Assembly: GCF_003390845.1 (NCBI RefSeq)
Contig: NZ_QMEK01000001.1
Coordinates: 186,001 to 250,000 of the forward strand
Length of the DNA: 64,000 nt
Reading direction: 5' to 3'
DNA from: Tropicimonas sp. IMCC34043
Lineage (GTDB): Bacteria; Pseudomonadota; Alphaproteobacteria; Rhodobacterales; Rhodobacteraceae
Within the stretch, counting starts at the first letter, position 1. Each line of letters opens with the position of its first letter. Below, in pieces: positions 55,679 to 64,000 of the stretch. A program made the translations under genes and the position numbers. Under the pieces are notes generated by a model. That model was given only the letters and a program-made list of their open reading frames with translations, was not told the origin of the DNA and did no database searches.

Positions 55679-57241
55679 TCAGCCAAGGCGCTGGCTGGTC
55701 GAGCCGTGGTTCGTCATGGTGACGATGGTCTCGGCCCCGAGGGTCGTTGCCAGCGCGGCAAGCCGCGCCTCGGCCACTTCGCCGTAAAGCGGCTCTGCCT
55801 CGGGCAGCAATTGCAGTTCCAGGATCTTCATCTTGGGGCGGTATTTCAGCGTCCCCATCCGTTCGGGATTGGCGAACGAGAACATGGCGCCAAAGCGCAT
55901 CGCCTTGCCCAGCACTTCGGCCTCGTGCATCAGCCGTTCGTCAAGCAGTTCCAGCAGCGGCGCGAACCGGTCACCGGGCCGCGCATTGCGATAGCGGTGC
56001 GACAGCGCCAGCCCGAGGAAGATCCGCCCCCGATGGTCGATGCCGCCGATGTTGCCGCGGATGGCATAGTCGAACCCCACCTCGGCGCGATAATCGGGGT
56101 GGGCGCGCCAGTTGACATCGTGCAACAGGCAGGCGGCCTTGATCCAGCGCATCTGCGTCGGCGGGACATGGAACAGCGGCGAGATGAAATCGAACAGGGT
56201 GCGGCCGAAGCCCGGCAGCCGCGACGAGGAATATTCGGCATAGCGCGCCGCCTCGATCAGCGGGTCGCGCGAGCGGATGCGATGGGGCATCTGTTCATAG
56301 AGCAGCCCCTCGCGGATGCCATAGCCCGAGGTCACGATCTCGTGGATGCGGAAGCTCGACATCAGCCGTCGCAGCACCTCGCCCGCCAGCGGCACCAGGC
56401 TGATCCGCGCCGAGGACAGGCTGGCACGAAGCCGCAGCGCCTCGAGATCCTGATCGGCGATCCAGTCGAGCGTGTCGCGCACGGACTTTGGCGTCATGCG
56501 ATAGTCCTGCAGCACCAGCAGCGGATAATCGTGGCGCAGCATGTCGAGCCGGGCAATCGCGCGCCAGGACCCGCCGACAAGATACAGCCGGTCGTGGCGC
56601 TCGATCTTTCCGGCCAGATCGGCAATCACCTGCTTGATCTCTTTCGCGCGCGCCTTCTGCCCGCCGCCGAGCCCCTGCAGGCGCAGCGGCCCGAGCGGGC
56701 TGGTGGCCCGTTCCCAGACCCGGCTGCTTTCGATCCGCGCCAGTTCCATCGACGATCCGCCGATGTCGCAGACCAGCCCCTCGCCCTCGGGCCAGCCGAG
56801 CAGGACCCCCTGCGCCGAAAGCCGGGCCTCCTCGTCGCCGTCGATGACGTGGATCTTCTGGCCTGTCTCGCGTTCGACGTCGGCCTTGAACTCGGGGCCG
56901 TCCTCGGCCACCCGCATCGCCGCGGTCGCAACCGCGGTCAGGGGCATGATCCCCATGCCCTCGGCCAGCGCCACGAACCGCCGGATCGCCGCCATGGCGC
57001 GATCCTTGCCGCGAGGATTGAGCCGCCCGGTTTCGTTCATCCCGGCGCCGAGGCCCGCCATCACCTTTTCGTTGAAGAAATACGCCGGACTGCGGGCGGC
57101 GCCGTCGAAAACCACCATCCGAACCGAGTTCGAGCCAATGTCGATGACCCCCACACGTGCCAGCGCCCGCGCCGCCGGATCGTCAAAGATAGGTCGGCCG
57201 AAGGGGGCCCACTTGTCCTTTTCTTCGGGTGTCCCGCTCAT
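55679..57241 (-). CDS. ppx: Exopolyphosphatase / guanosine pentaphosphatase (Ppx/GppA) family
   Basis: This 520-residue protein cleaves terminal phosphates from polyphosphate (or pppGpp). The ASKHA ATPase-like fold motifs are 'VIDIGSNSVRMVVFD' (P-loop 1) near residue 30, 'CDIGGSSMELARIE' (second phosphate loop) and 'LYLVGGSWRAIARLD'. A C-terminal HD-type domain ('LLHDVNWRAHPDYRAE') follows. The ATG at 57241 is chosen because the N-terminus just before the P-loop then has normal length; the frame runs to 57427. It sits 53 bases after ppk on the same strand: synthesis and degradation enzymes together. Confidence 0.92.
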   Translation of the reverse strand: MSGTPEEKDKWAPFGRPIFDDPAARALARVGVIDIGSNSVRMVVFDGAARSPAYFFNEKVMAGLGAGMNETGRLNPRGKDRAMAAIRRFVALAEGMGIMPLTAVATAAMRVAEDGPEFKADVERETGQKIHVIDGDEEARLSAQGVLLGWPEGEGLVCDIGGSSMELARIESSRVWERATSPLGPLRLQGLGGGQKARAKEIKQVIADLAGKIERHDRLYLVGGSWRAIARLDMLRHDYPLLVLQDYRMTPKSVRDTLDWIADQDLEALRLRASLSSARISLVPLAGEVLRRLMSSFRIHEIVTSGYGIREGLLYEQMPHRIRSRDPLIEAARYAEYSSSRLPGFGRTLFDFISPLFHVPPTQMRWIKAACLLHDVNWRAHPDYRAEVGFDYAIRGNIGGIDHRGRIFLGLALSHRYRNARPGDRFAPLLELLDERLMHEAEVLGKAMRFGAMFSFANPERMGTLKYRPKMKILELQLLPEAEPLYGEVAEARLAALATTLGAETIVTMTNHGSTSQRLG

Positions 57242-57293
57242 ATCGGTCTCCGATCGTCCCCTGGCCGAGAGTGCTCCGGGGGCGGTTGAAAGG

Positions 57294-59468
57294 TCAATCC
57301 CTGGTATGTGTAAGCTCCGGGACATCTGCCGCACCCGCCGAGCCACGGCCGGACAGGGACGGGTTTTCCAGGAAGAAGCGGTGGCAACTGAAGCCGCTGT
57401 CACCCTCGTCGGGTCTGCACCGCTCATAGCTTCCGTCGGGCTTCAGCATCCAGCTTTGCGCCTCGTCGGCCATGTTCGCGGCCATGATCTGGCTGACGAT
57501 CTGCGCCTTCACGGTCGGGTTCTTGATCTCGACCATGGTCTCGACCCGGCGTTCGAGGTTGCGCCCCATCCAGTCGGCCGACGAAATGAAGACCTCGGAG
57601 CGTTTCGAGGGCAGGCCTGCGCCATTGCCGAAGCAGACGATGCGGGAATGTTCCAGAAACCGTCCGACGATGCTTTTCACCCGGATGGTTTCGGACAACC
57701 CCTTGATCCCGGGACGCAGCCCGCAGATGCCGCGGATCACGAGGCTGATGTTCACCCCGGCCTCCGAGGCGGCATAGAGCGCGTCGATCACCTCGGGTTC
57801 GATCAGCGAATTCACCTTGGCCCAGATCTCGGCCGGCTTGCCCGCGCGCGCAAACTCCGCCTCGCGCCCGATCAGGGCGATCAGCCGCTGCTTCAGGGTG
57901 TGGGGCGAGATTGCAAGGTTCTCCAGATGCTCGGGCCGGGCATAGCCCGACAGATAGTTGAAGACCTTGGTCGCGTCGCGACCGAGCGGCGGATCGCAGG
58001 TGAAGAAGCTGAGGTCGGTATATATCTTTGCGGTGATCGGGTGATAGTTTCCGGTGCCGTAATGGGTATAGGTCACCAGCCTGTCGCCCTCGCGGCGCAC
58101 CACCGAACTGATCTTGGCGTGGGTCTTGAGCTTGGTGAAACCATAGACGACATGGGCGCCAGCGCGTTCGAGCTTGCGCGACTGCCGGATATTGGCGGCC
58201 TCGTCGAACCGCGCCTTGAGCTCGACCAGTGCCGTCACCGACTTGCCATCCTCGGCCGCCTCGCAAAGCGCGGCGACAATCGGCGAATCCCACGACGTGC
58301 GATACAGCGTCTGCTTGATCGCCAGGACGTTCGGGTCGCGCGCCGCTTGCTGCAGAAACCGCACCACCATGTCGAAGGTCTCATAGGGGTGGTGCAGCAG
58401 CATGTCCTTCTGGCTGATCGCGGCGAACATGTCGCCCTCGTGGTCCTGCACCCGTTCGGGCACCCGCGGCGTGAAGGAGGGCCACAGCAGGTCGGGCCGG
58501 TCATCGACCAGCAGTTCCTTGAGATCGGCCAGACCGATCAGGCCCTTGACTTCGACCACCTCGTCGCCGGTGATCGCGAGTTCATTCATGATCGTCGTGC
58601 GCAGGTTCTTGGGCGCCCCGGCGGTCAGCTTCATGCGGATCACCTCGCCGCGGCGGCGGCGTTTCAGCGCGGTCTCGAATTCGCGCACCAGATCCTCGGC
58701 CTCTTCCTCGACCTCGAGATCGCTGTCGCGCAACACCCGGAAGGCGCAGTGCCCCTCCAGCCGATAGCCGGGGAACAGCGATCCGAGATGCAGCACCAGC
58801 AGATCCTCGAGCGGGAAGAAGCGGTGCGCCCGGCTTTCGTCGGGCAACCGGATGAAGCGGGCGACCTGGGCCGGGATCGGCAGCAGCGCCTGACGCGCCA
58901 CCCCGTCGCTGATCCGCGCGATCTGCAACGCGAGGCAAAAGCCGGTGTTGGGGATGAAAGGGAAGGGATGCGCGGGGTCGATTGCCAGCGGCGACAGCAC
59001 GGGAAAGACCTGGGCCACGAAGTGCTGCTGCAGAAAGGCGCGGTCCGCTGCGGTCAGCTTGGAGGTTGTCAGCAGCTTGATGCCTTCGTCCTCGATTTCG
59101 CGCCTGAGCCCGTTCCAGGTGCTTTGCTGGGCTTGCAGCAACTCGCGCGCATCCGCGTCGATGCGTTCCAGTTGCTCGACCGGCGTCAGCCCGTCATGCG
59201 AGGTCGAAACATGCCCCTCGCGGGCAAGTTCGCGCAGGCCTGCCACCCGGACAGTATAGAATTCGTCAAGGTTGGTGGCCGAGATCGAGATGAACCGGAC
59301 CCGCTCCAGCAGCGGCACCTTGGGGTTGCTGGCCTCTTCGAGAACCCGCCAGTTGAACGCGAGCCAGCTGAGTTCGCGGTTGAAGAACCGCTTCGGTCCG
59401 CTGGCATGGGCGGCCGGGACCTCGATCGGGTCGGGGAAGGGCGACTTCAGGAAGTCGGTCTGGGTCAT
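57294..59468 (-). CDS. ppk: Polyphosphate kinase 1
   Basis: This 724-residue enzyme makes polyphosphate from ATP. Domains are visible in order: the N-terminal helical region ('[20 protein letters not shown]'), the head domain ('[18 protein letters not shown]') and the two phospholipase-D-like catalytic domains with '[20 protein letters not shown]' (the autophosphorylated His lies in this segment) and '[18 protein letters not shown]'. The neighbouring ppx gene supports the call. It is part of the leftward row AI-2E permease, hda, ppk, ppx. Confidence 0.95.
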   Translation of the reverse strand: MTQTDFLKSPFPDPIEVPAAHASGPKRFFNRELSWLAFNWRVLEEASNPKVPLLERVRFISISATNLDEFYTVRVAGLRELAREGHVSTSHDGLTPVEQLERIDADARELLQAQQSTWNGLRREIEDEGIKLLTTSKLTAADRAFLQQHFVAQVFPVLSPLAIDPAHPFPFIPNTGFCLALQIARISDGVARQALLPIPAQVARFIRLPDESRAHRFFPLEDLLVLHLGSLFPGYRLEGHCAFRVLRDSDLEVEEEAEDLVREFETALKRRRRGEVIRMKLTAGAPKNLRTTIMNELAITGDEVVEVKGLIGLADLKELLVDDRPDLLWPSFTPRVPERVQDHEGDMFAAISQKDMLLHHPYETFDMVVRFLQQAARDPNVLAIKQTLYRTSWDSPIVAALCEAAEDGKSVTALVELKARFDEAANIRQSRKLERAGAHVVYGFTKLKTHAKISSVVRREGDRLVTYTHYGTGNYHPITAKIYTDLSFFTCDPPLGRDATKVFNYLSGYARPEHLENLAISPHTLKQRLIALIGREAEFARAGKPAEIWAKVNSLIEPEVIDALYAASEAGVNISLVIRGICGLRPGIKGLSETIRVKSIVGRFLEHSRIVCFGNGAGLPSKRSEVFISSADWMGRNLERRVETMVEIKNPTVKAQIVSQIMAANMADEAQSWMLKPDGSYERCRPDEGDSGFSCHRFFLENPSLSGRGSAGAADVPELTHTRD

Positions 59469-59529
59469 CTTGCCTCGATGTCATCCTGGCGCCGCACGGC
59501 GGACCGGGCAGAGGCCCGGGGCTATGGCG

Positions 59530-60222
59530 TTACGCCTCTTTATCCTGCTCTGCGCCGGTCTCCAAGACTTCGGCGGCAAGCCTCGGGCCGATCGACCGTC
59601 CGGTGCCGAGTGCTTGCGCATCGAGTGCGGCGACAATCCGGCCGGCCGCCGCAAAGGATCGTTCCATGCGCCGCAGCAGCCAGGGGATCAGGCTGGGCTG
59701 CGGCACCAGTTGCCGGTCGGCGAACAGCTTGATCAGCACCGCCTGCAACAGCGCGTCGTCAGGTTCTGCAAGCCGCAGCGCCGGGGTGCCGCTGAGCCGG
59801 CTGGCAAGGTCGGGAAGCGCGATGCGCCAGCTTGCCGGCGGGGCGATCCCGGTCACCAGCAGCCGCCCGCCTTCGGCGAGAACGAAGTTGTGCAGATGAA
59901 ACAGCGCCTCTTCGGCGGCGGCGTTGCCGGCAATCGTGGGAACGTCCTCGACCGCGATGTTGCCGGGGGGACAGTTCGGGTCGGGTTGCCAGCCTTCGAT
60001 CCCGGCTGCGGGCAGGATCGTTGCGGCAGCGTCGTCGGCCCAGACCCGGGTCAGATGGCTTTTGCCCGCACCTTCGGGTCCGATCAGCGCCAGCTTGCCC
60101 GAAGGCCAGCTGCGCCAGCGGTCGATCTCGGCCACGGCGAGCGCATTCGACGGCGAGACATAGAAATCGTCGCGCCCGGTGGCAGTGCGCACCGGAAGGT
60201 TCAGTGGCAACTGGTTGCCCAT
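59530..60222 (-). CDS. hda: DnaA regulatory inactivator Hda homologue
   Basis: This 230-residue DnaA-like AAA+ protein binds the DNA clamp and promotes ATP hydrolysis by DnaA, limiting replication re-initiation. The clamp-binding motif 'NQLPLNLP' is at residues 3-10; Walker A is 'GPEGAGKSHLTRVW' near residue 50; 'VEDVP' replaces the usual Walker B context. There is no DNA-binding domain IV, as expected for Hda. The ATG overlaps the preceding stop by one base (TGATG), so it is coupled to the AI-2E permease. Confidence 0.9.
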   Translation of the reverse strand: MGNQLPLNLPVRTATGRDDFYVSPSNALAVAEIDRWRSWPSGKLALIGPEGAGKSHLTRVWADDAAATILPAAGIEGWQPDPNCPPGNIAVEDVPTIAGNAAAEEALFHLHNFVLAEGGRLLVTGIAPPASWRIALPDLASRLSGTPALRLAEPDDALLQAVLIKLFADRQLVPQPSLIPWLLRRMERSFAAAGRIVAALDAQALGTGRSIGPRLAAEVLETGAEQDKEA

Positions 60223-61367
60223 CACCGGTCCTCGGCCCCGCCGGGCGCGGGCCTGTCGAGGTCGGTCTCGCCGGGGTCTGTCTGTCCGGGGTCTGTCTGG
60301 TCGTGCGTGGCGCGGCCGGCGGTGCCACGATACAGCAGCCCGCTTTTATACTGCTCGATCAGGAACCGCACGATGACCCCGATCACGGCCGAGACCGGTA
60401 CCGCCACAAGCAGCCCGACGAAGCCGAACAGCGCGCCGAACACAGACAGCGCCATGAGCAGCCACACCGGGTGCAGCCCGACCGATCCGCCGACGAGCTT
60501 TGGCGTCAGCACATTGCCTTCGATCATCTGCCCGGACAGGAAGATTGCCGCGACCACCGCAATCATGGTCCAGTCGCCCCAGAACTGGAACAGCGCCAGC
60601 CCGATGGCGAGCGTGCCGCCGACCACCGAGCCGATATAGGGAATGAAGGTCAGGATGCCGGCCAACGCCCCGACCACCAGCCCGAAATCGAGACCCGCAA
60701 GCAAAAGCGCGATGGAATAGTATAGCCCGAGCAGGAAACACACGGTGCCCTGGCCCCGGACAAAGCCCGCGAGCGTGCTGTCTATATCGCTGGCAAGCCG
60801 GCGGATTGTCGGCGCATGGTCGCGCGGCAACAGATCGTCGAGCCGGGCCACGGCGCGATCCCAGTCGAGCAGCAGATAGAAACTGACGACCGGCACGATC
60901 ACCAGCAGGGTGACGACCTGCACGAGGCTCGATACCGAACTGACCGCGCCCTTCACCAGTTCGCTGCCTTTGGACGAGACCATCTCTGCCAACGAGCCGA
61001 TCGACTGGCGGATCGTCGAATCGGATTCGCTCAGCGTCGGAAACCGCGCCAGCAGCCACGCCTGCAGCTTCTGTGCCAGATCGGGGAGGGTCTCGATGAG
61101 CGAGGAGGCCTGATCGACCAGAAGCGGAATGATCAGCAGGATCGCTATGACGAACACGAGCGCGCCGCCGACGCTGATGATCGTGACCGCAAGCACGCGC
61201 GACAGTCCGCGCGCCTCGAACCAGTCGGCGACCGGGTCGAGCAGATAGGCGATGGCAGCGCCAAGGACGAAGGGCAACAGGACATTGCCAAGCAGCCACA
61301 TGGCTACAAGGAAGGCCGCGGCGACGGCACTCCAGATCTTGACCTGTGACTGGGCGGATAGGGCCAT
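60222..61367 (-). CDS. AI-2E family transporter
   Basis: This 381-residue inner-membrane protein has about eight hydrophobic segments ('IWSAVAAAFLVAMWLLGNVL', 'IPLLVDQASSLIETLPDL', 'GLYYSIALLLAGLDFGLVV', 'GLLVAVPVSAVIGVIVRFL'), fitting the PerM/AI-2E exporter family. The C-terminal tail is hydrophilic with a short 'TDPGQTDPGE' repeat encoded by two 15-base direct repeats. The ATG at 61367 follows AAGGAG. Family members export varied compounds; AI-2 is not established. It is the first gene of the row leading to hda. Confidence 0.88.
   Translation of the reverse strand: MALSAQSQVKIWSAVAAAFLVAMWLLGNVLLPFVLGAAIAYLLDPVADWFEARGLSRVLAVTIISVGGALVFVIAILLIIPLLVDQASSLIETLPDLAQKLQAWLLARFPTLSESDSTIRQSIGSLAEMVSSKGSELVKGAVSSVSSLVQVVTLLVIVPVVSFYLLLDWDRAVARLDDLLPRDHAPTIRRLASDIDSTLAGFVRGQGTVCFLLGLYYSIALLLAGLDFGLVVGALAGILTFIPYIGSVVGGTLAIGLALFQFWGDWTMIAVVAAIFLSGQMIEGNVLTPKLVGGSVGLHPVWLLMALSVFGALFGFVGLLVAVPVSAVIGVIVRFLIEQYKSGLLYRGTAGRATHDQTDPGQTDPGETDLDRPAPGGAEDR
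60271..60300. repeat. Two tandem 15-base direct repeats in the AI-2E transporter C-terminus
   Basis: Units 60271-60285 and 60286-60300 differ only at the last base. On the coding strand they encode the repeated TDPGQ-type residues. The tract is in frame, so slippage would change the tail length without breaking the gene. Confidence 0.8.
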
Positions 61368-61661
61368 TGGCGCTCCTTTCCCCCCTGATGTCGCCCAGGT
61401 GCCGGGAATTTGCAAGCAAGCCCGCAGCCAAAGCCGATGGGGCCGCCGAGGCCCCGCCGCGGGCCGCGCGGCAGCCCCCCGAGCGGCGGTGGCCCCGCGC
61501 TGGCCCGCGCAGTCGCTGCGGCACGGCCCCCGGACATGGGGCGGCTCGCCCGCCGGGTCCCGCCGCCATGGCGGAAATATTCCGTTCCGAGAGGCCGGGG
61601 GGTGGAAAACCGCCCGGCCATTGCGTAACGGGAGACAAACCTTCGAAAGGGACACCAGAGC

Positions 61662-62999
61662 ATGCGCCTGAGCCGCTATTTCCTGCCCGTTCTGAAAGAA
61701 AATCCGTCGGAAGCGCAGATCGTCAGCCACCGCCTGATGCTGCGCGCCGGAATGATCCGGCAGCAGGCCGCCGGCATCTATTCCTGGCTGCCGCTCGGCT
61801 ATCGCGTGCTGCGCCGGCTGGAGCAGATCGTGCACGAGGAACAGCAGCGCGCCGGTCACATCCCGCTGCTGATGCCGACGCTGCAATCGGCCGATCTGTG
61901 GAAGGAATCGGGGCGCTATGACGCCTATGGCCCCGAGATGCTGCGCATCCGCGACCGCCACGACCGCGACATGCTGTACGGGCCCACCAACGAGGAGATG
62001 ATCACCGACATCTTCCGCAGCCATGTCGGCAGCTACAAGGACCTGCCGCTGACGCTCTATCACATCCAGTGGAAGTTCCGCGACGAGGTGCGGCCGCGCT
62101 TCGGGGTGATGCGGGGCCGCGAGTTCCTGATGAAGGACGGCTATAACTTCGACCTGACCAAGGAAGACGCGCTGCACGCCTATAACCGGCATCTGGTGAG
62201 CTATCTGCGCACCTACGAGCGCATGGGGCTGCAGGCGATCCCGATGCGGGCGGATTCGGGGCCGATCGGCGGCGACGACACCCACGAATTCCTGGTGCTG
62301 GCCGATACCGGCGAATCCGAGGTGTTCTATGACAGCCGCGTTACCGACATCCGGCTCGGCGCGCGCGACATCGACTATGACGACAAGGATCAGTGCCGCG
62401 GCGTGATGGAGGAGTTCACCGCGCTTTATGCCCGCACCGACGAGACCCACGATGCGGGACTGTTCGAGCAGATCCCCGAAGACCGCCGCCGGGTCGCGCG
62501 CGGCATCGAGGTCGGGCAGATCTTCTATTTCGGGACCAAGTATTCCGAGCCGATGGGGGCACTGGTCGCCACCCCGGACGGCGAGCGGGTGCCGGTGCAC
62601 ATGGGCTCGCACGGGATCGGGGTCAGCCGGCTTGTCGGCGCGCTGATCGAGGCCAACCACGACGACAAGGGCATCATCTGGCCCGAGGGGGTGACGCCGT
62701 TCCACGCCGGGATCGTCAACCTCAAGCAGGGCGATGCCGATGCCGATGCCGCCTGCGAGGGGCTCTATGCCGCGCTGCGCGCCCGCGGGCTCGACCCGCT
62801 CTATGACGACCGCGAGGAGCGGGCGGGGGCGAAGTTCGCGACCATGGACCTGATCGGGCTGCCCTGGCGGATCACGGTCGGGCCGCGCGGTCTGAAGGCC
62901 GGGGTCGTCGAACTGACCAGCCGCCGCACCGGCGAGAGCGAGGAACTGGCGCCCGAACTGGCTGTCGCGCGCATTGCCGAGATTTATGCCGGGCTGTGA
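61662..62999 (+). CDS. proS: Proline-tRNA ligase, short form
   Basis: This 445-residue class II enzyme charges tRNA(Pro). Motifs: '[20 protein letters not shown]' (motif 1 region), '[20 protein letters not shown]' (motif 2) and '[17 protein letters not shown]' (motif 3), plus a C-terminal anticodon-binding domain ('[18 protein letters not shown]'). The large editing insertion of E. coli ProS is absent, replaced by a short segment between motifs 2 and 3, which is normal for alphaproteobacteria. No YbaK-type editing protein is in the window. Divergent from the AI-2E permease by 294 bases. Confidence 0.96.
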   Translation: MRLSRYFLPVLKENPSEAQIVSHRLMLRAGMIRQQAAGIYSWLPLGYRVLRRLEQIVHEEQQRAGHIPLLMPTLQSADLWKESGRYDAYGPEMLRIRDRHDRDMLYGPTNEEMITDIFRSHVGSYKDLPLTLYHIQWKFRDEVRPRFGVMRGREFLMKDGYNFDLTKEDALHAYNRHLVSYLRTYERMGLQAIPMRADSGPIGGDDTHEFLVLADTGESEVFYDSRVTDIRLGARDIDYDDKDQCRGVMEEFTALYARTDETHDAGLFEQIPEDRRRVARGIEVGQIFYFGTKYSEPMGALVATPDGERVPVHMGSHGIGVSRLVGALIEANHDDKGIIWPEGVTPFHAGIVNLKQGDADADAACEGLYAALRARGLDPLYDDREERAGAKFATMDLIGLPWRITVGPRGLKAGVVELTSRRTGESEELAPELAVARIAEIYAGL

Positions 63000-63094
63000 G
63001 CGGGTGGGCGCATCGGGGCCGTCGGTGGGTTTTTGAGTAGGCTCGGAAACCCAAGTGGCCCCGTTCGGGTCGAGGCGTTTCCCTAGGGCAAGTC

Positions 63095-63119
63095 AGAAAG
63101 GCCGCCGCGCGGCCTTTCT
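63095..63119. terminator. Perfect 11-bp hairpin downstream of proS
   Basis: AGAAAGGCCGC (63095-63105) and GCGGCCTTTCT (63109-63119) flank a 3-base loop. A-rich on one side and T-rich on the other, it could terminate either strand weakly: proS from the left and the small leftward genes from the right. Confidence 0.55.
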
Positions 63120-63256
63120 CCGGCCGCAGCATTTGGCCAAGAGGAAGTAGTGATAATAGCAGCATCCGCGCTGTCGTCGGATGGGAACGCGAGCGTTCAC
63201 ACGATATCCCAAGGACCCTCGATCCGTCGGCACGGGCGCGGTGGCATTCGCCCTGT

Positions 63257-63511
63257 TTAACTGTGCCAAGCTGACCGCAAAGGAGCGCGTGCCCCGGTAA
63301 CCGAGATCCAGGGCGTTTGTGGGATTTTCCCGCGCACTTTCCGGGCGTCTTCCGAATTCGAGCGGGCCTTGTCGGACGTGGAAGACCGGGTTGGATTCGC
63401 TTTGTGATGTTCGCGCAGGTAAATCCTGATCAATTGCGATAGTGATTTCCCGCTCGCATTGGTACCGGCGAGAAGCCACTCCTCGATCTCGGGAATGAGC
63501 GTTACTACCAT
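63257..63511 (-). CDS. Small ribbon-helix-helix-like protein (tentative)
   Basis: This 84-residue product starts 'MVVTLIPEIEEWLLAGTNAS' then 'GKSLSQLIRIYLREHH', a beta-strand/helix/helix pattern like CopG/Arc-type DNA-binding proteins (strand, then the conserved 'G-S-L-S-x-L-I-R'). The rest of the C-terminus is basic and disordered-looking. It starts 7 bases after the stop of the tiny membrane protein on the same strand. The ribosome-binding site is weak, so the call is tentative. Base composition here looks lower in G+C than its neighbours. Confidence 0.45.
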   Translation of the reverse strand: MVVTLIPEIEEWLLAGTNASGKSLSQLIRIYLREHHKANPTRSSTSDKARSNSEDARKVRGKIPQTPWISVTGARAPLRSAWHS

Positions 63512-63518
63512 GCGCTTG

Positions 63519-63704
63519 CTAGTCTTTGCGATCTCCGAGGAGGTCCCAAAGATTTGCCGCGGCGAAGGACAGCCCCAGAACGATCCCCATTTCCGAGATC
63601 GCGCTTCCGCCAAGTGGCAGGAAGCCAAAGAGATCGGGCGCCGCGCCTTGTGCGACGGTCAGAAGTACCAGCACGGCACTGCCGAATCCGAACATGATTC
63701 TCAT
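63519..63704 (-). CDS. Small hydrophobic membrane protein
   Basis: This 61-residue product begins 'MRIMFGFGSAVLVLLTVAQG' and contains two probable membrane helices (about 5-22 and 37-55, 'SAISEMGIVLGLSFAAANLW'), ending in a charged 'DLLGDRKD'. The ATG at 63704 has GGAG six bases upstream; an ATG at 63716 is in frame. No domain is recognised. It may form an operon with the RHH-like gene downstream. Confidence 0.55.
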   Translation of the reverse strand: MRIMFGFGSAVLVLLTVAQGAAPDLFGFLPLGGSAISEMGIVLGLSFAAANLWDLLGDRKD

Positions 63705-63813
63705 CCGCGTCTCCATAGCAAATGGCGTCCAAGGAACATTAGCACAGGCAGAAAGCTCTCCCGGCCGAATTGCTGCAGTGCGGCATGGAAAGTCCTGCGA
63801 CTAGTTTTCGACC

Positions 63814-63828
63814 GCAGGCGAAGCCTGC
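63814..63828 (-). terminator. Hairpin downstream of the partial right-edge gene
   Basis: GCAGGC and GCCTGC flank a 3-base loop; on the minus strand it is followed by an A-rich stretch, not T-rich, so termination is uncertain. Confidence 0.35.
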
Positions 63829-63941
63829 CCGGCCCAACGGCTGCCCCTGCTTCCTTGATGCAGGATCGGCGGGCGGGAGCGGCGCGGCTCCCGGTCGGTG
63901 CGGAATTCTCGGGCGGCATCGGAGCAGGCCCGGTCAGGCCC

Positions 63942-64000
63942 TTACAGCCCCAGATCGCGCAGCACCTGCGGCAGGCGCTCCGGCAGGTCCTCGGCAATCA
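63942..64000 (-). CDS. C-terminal end of an unidentified leftward gene (partial)
   Basis: The last 18 or so codons read '...IAEDLPERLPQVLRDLGL' and stop at TAA (63944-63942). The amphipathic end looks coding, but is too short to identify. The gene enters from the right edge of the window. Confidence 0.5.
   Translation of the reverse strand, partial: IAEDLPERLPQVLRDLGL

Noticed and set aside
60222-62705. Extension of the AI-2E permease frame to 827 codons
   Set aside because: The extra N-terminus is antisense to proS. The hydrophobic start at 61367 with AAGGAG upstream fits the family.

Overview
The window is high-GC (about two-thirds G+C by eye), densely packed bacterial chromosome. Gene families and gene order point to an alphaproteobacterium of the Rhodobacteraceae (Rhodobacter/Paracoccus/Rhodovulum relatives). 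Indicators are pccR-pccB-pccA-mcm for propionyl-CoA, lysC-ptsP, hdaA-ppk-ppx, a proline-tRNA ligase without the large editing insertion, and a GTTC-N7-GTTC type SOS box before uvrA. I see no rRNA, tRNA, IS element, prophage or CRISPR array. This looks like core chromosome, with one small accessory-looking patch at the right end.

Layout. 1-3.2 kb: tail of a probable MFS transporter, a DUF924 gene, lpdA, and two paralogous glycine-zipper lipoproteins. 3.4-7.4 kb: uvrA behind a near-consensus SOS box, a GFA-family protein and a small secreted protein. 7.5-10.6 kb (minus): a valine-catabolism operon in which 3-hydroxyisobutyryl-CoA hydrolase and 3-hydroxyisobutyrate dehydrogenase are read as one uninterrupted frame. 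10.7-16.6 kb: an L,D-transpeptidase, a DUF2161/GCS2 pair, a glycosyltransferase, a DEAD-box helicase and a GAF protein. 16.6-23.7 kb: a divergent peptide-uptake locus. The ABC permeases and ATPases plus the GAF gene run left; an XRE-cupin regulator, the substrate-binding protein and an M24 peptidase run right, across a repeat-rich operator region. 23.7-34.9 kb: mixed genes (AraC, MarC, EEP nuclease, SulP, flavin reductase, GNAT, ptsP, lysC, DUF992, DUF465).

34.9-46.8 kb is the propionyl-CoA module. It holds pccR, an MFS pump, pccB, three small unknown genes ending at a strong terminator, pccA with its own promoter region, a DUF4174 protein, methylmalonyl-CoA mutase and a VOC protein. TTTGCAAA-like repeats precede pccB, pccA and pccR, suggesting PccR control. 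Together these enzymes carry propionyl-CoA to succinyl-CoA; the epimerase is not in the window.

46.8-55.6 kb: a DjlA-like protein, a zinc metallopeptidase, and a tightly overlapping four-gene 2-oxoacid oxidoreductase operon (gamma, alpha, beta and a GltD-like flavoprotein fused to ferredoxin domains), then an EEP hydrolase and a small periplasmic protein. The oxidoreductase operon is the most unusual metabolic system here. 55.6-63.0 kb: ppx, ppk, hdaA and an AI-2E-type permease on the minus strand, and proS on the plus strand. 63.0-64.0 kb: a lower-GC stretch with a tiny membrane protein and a ribbon-helix-helix-like protein, then the last codons of a gene entering from the right.
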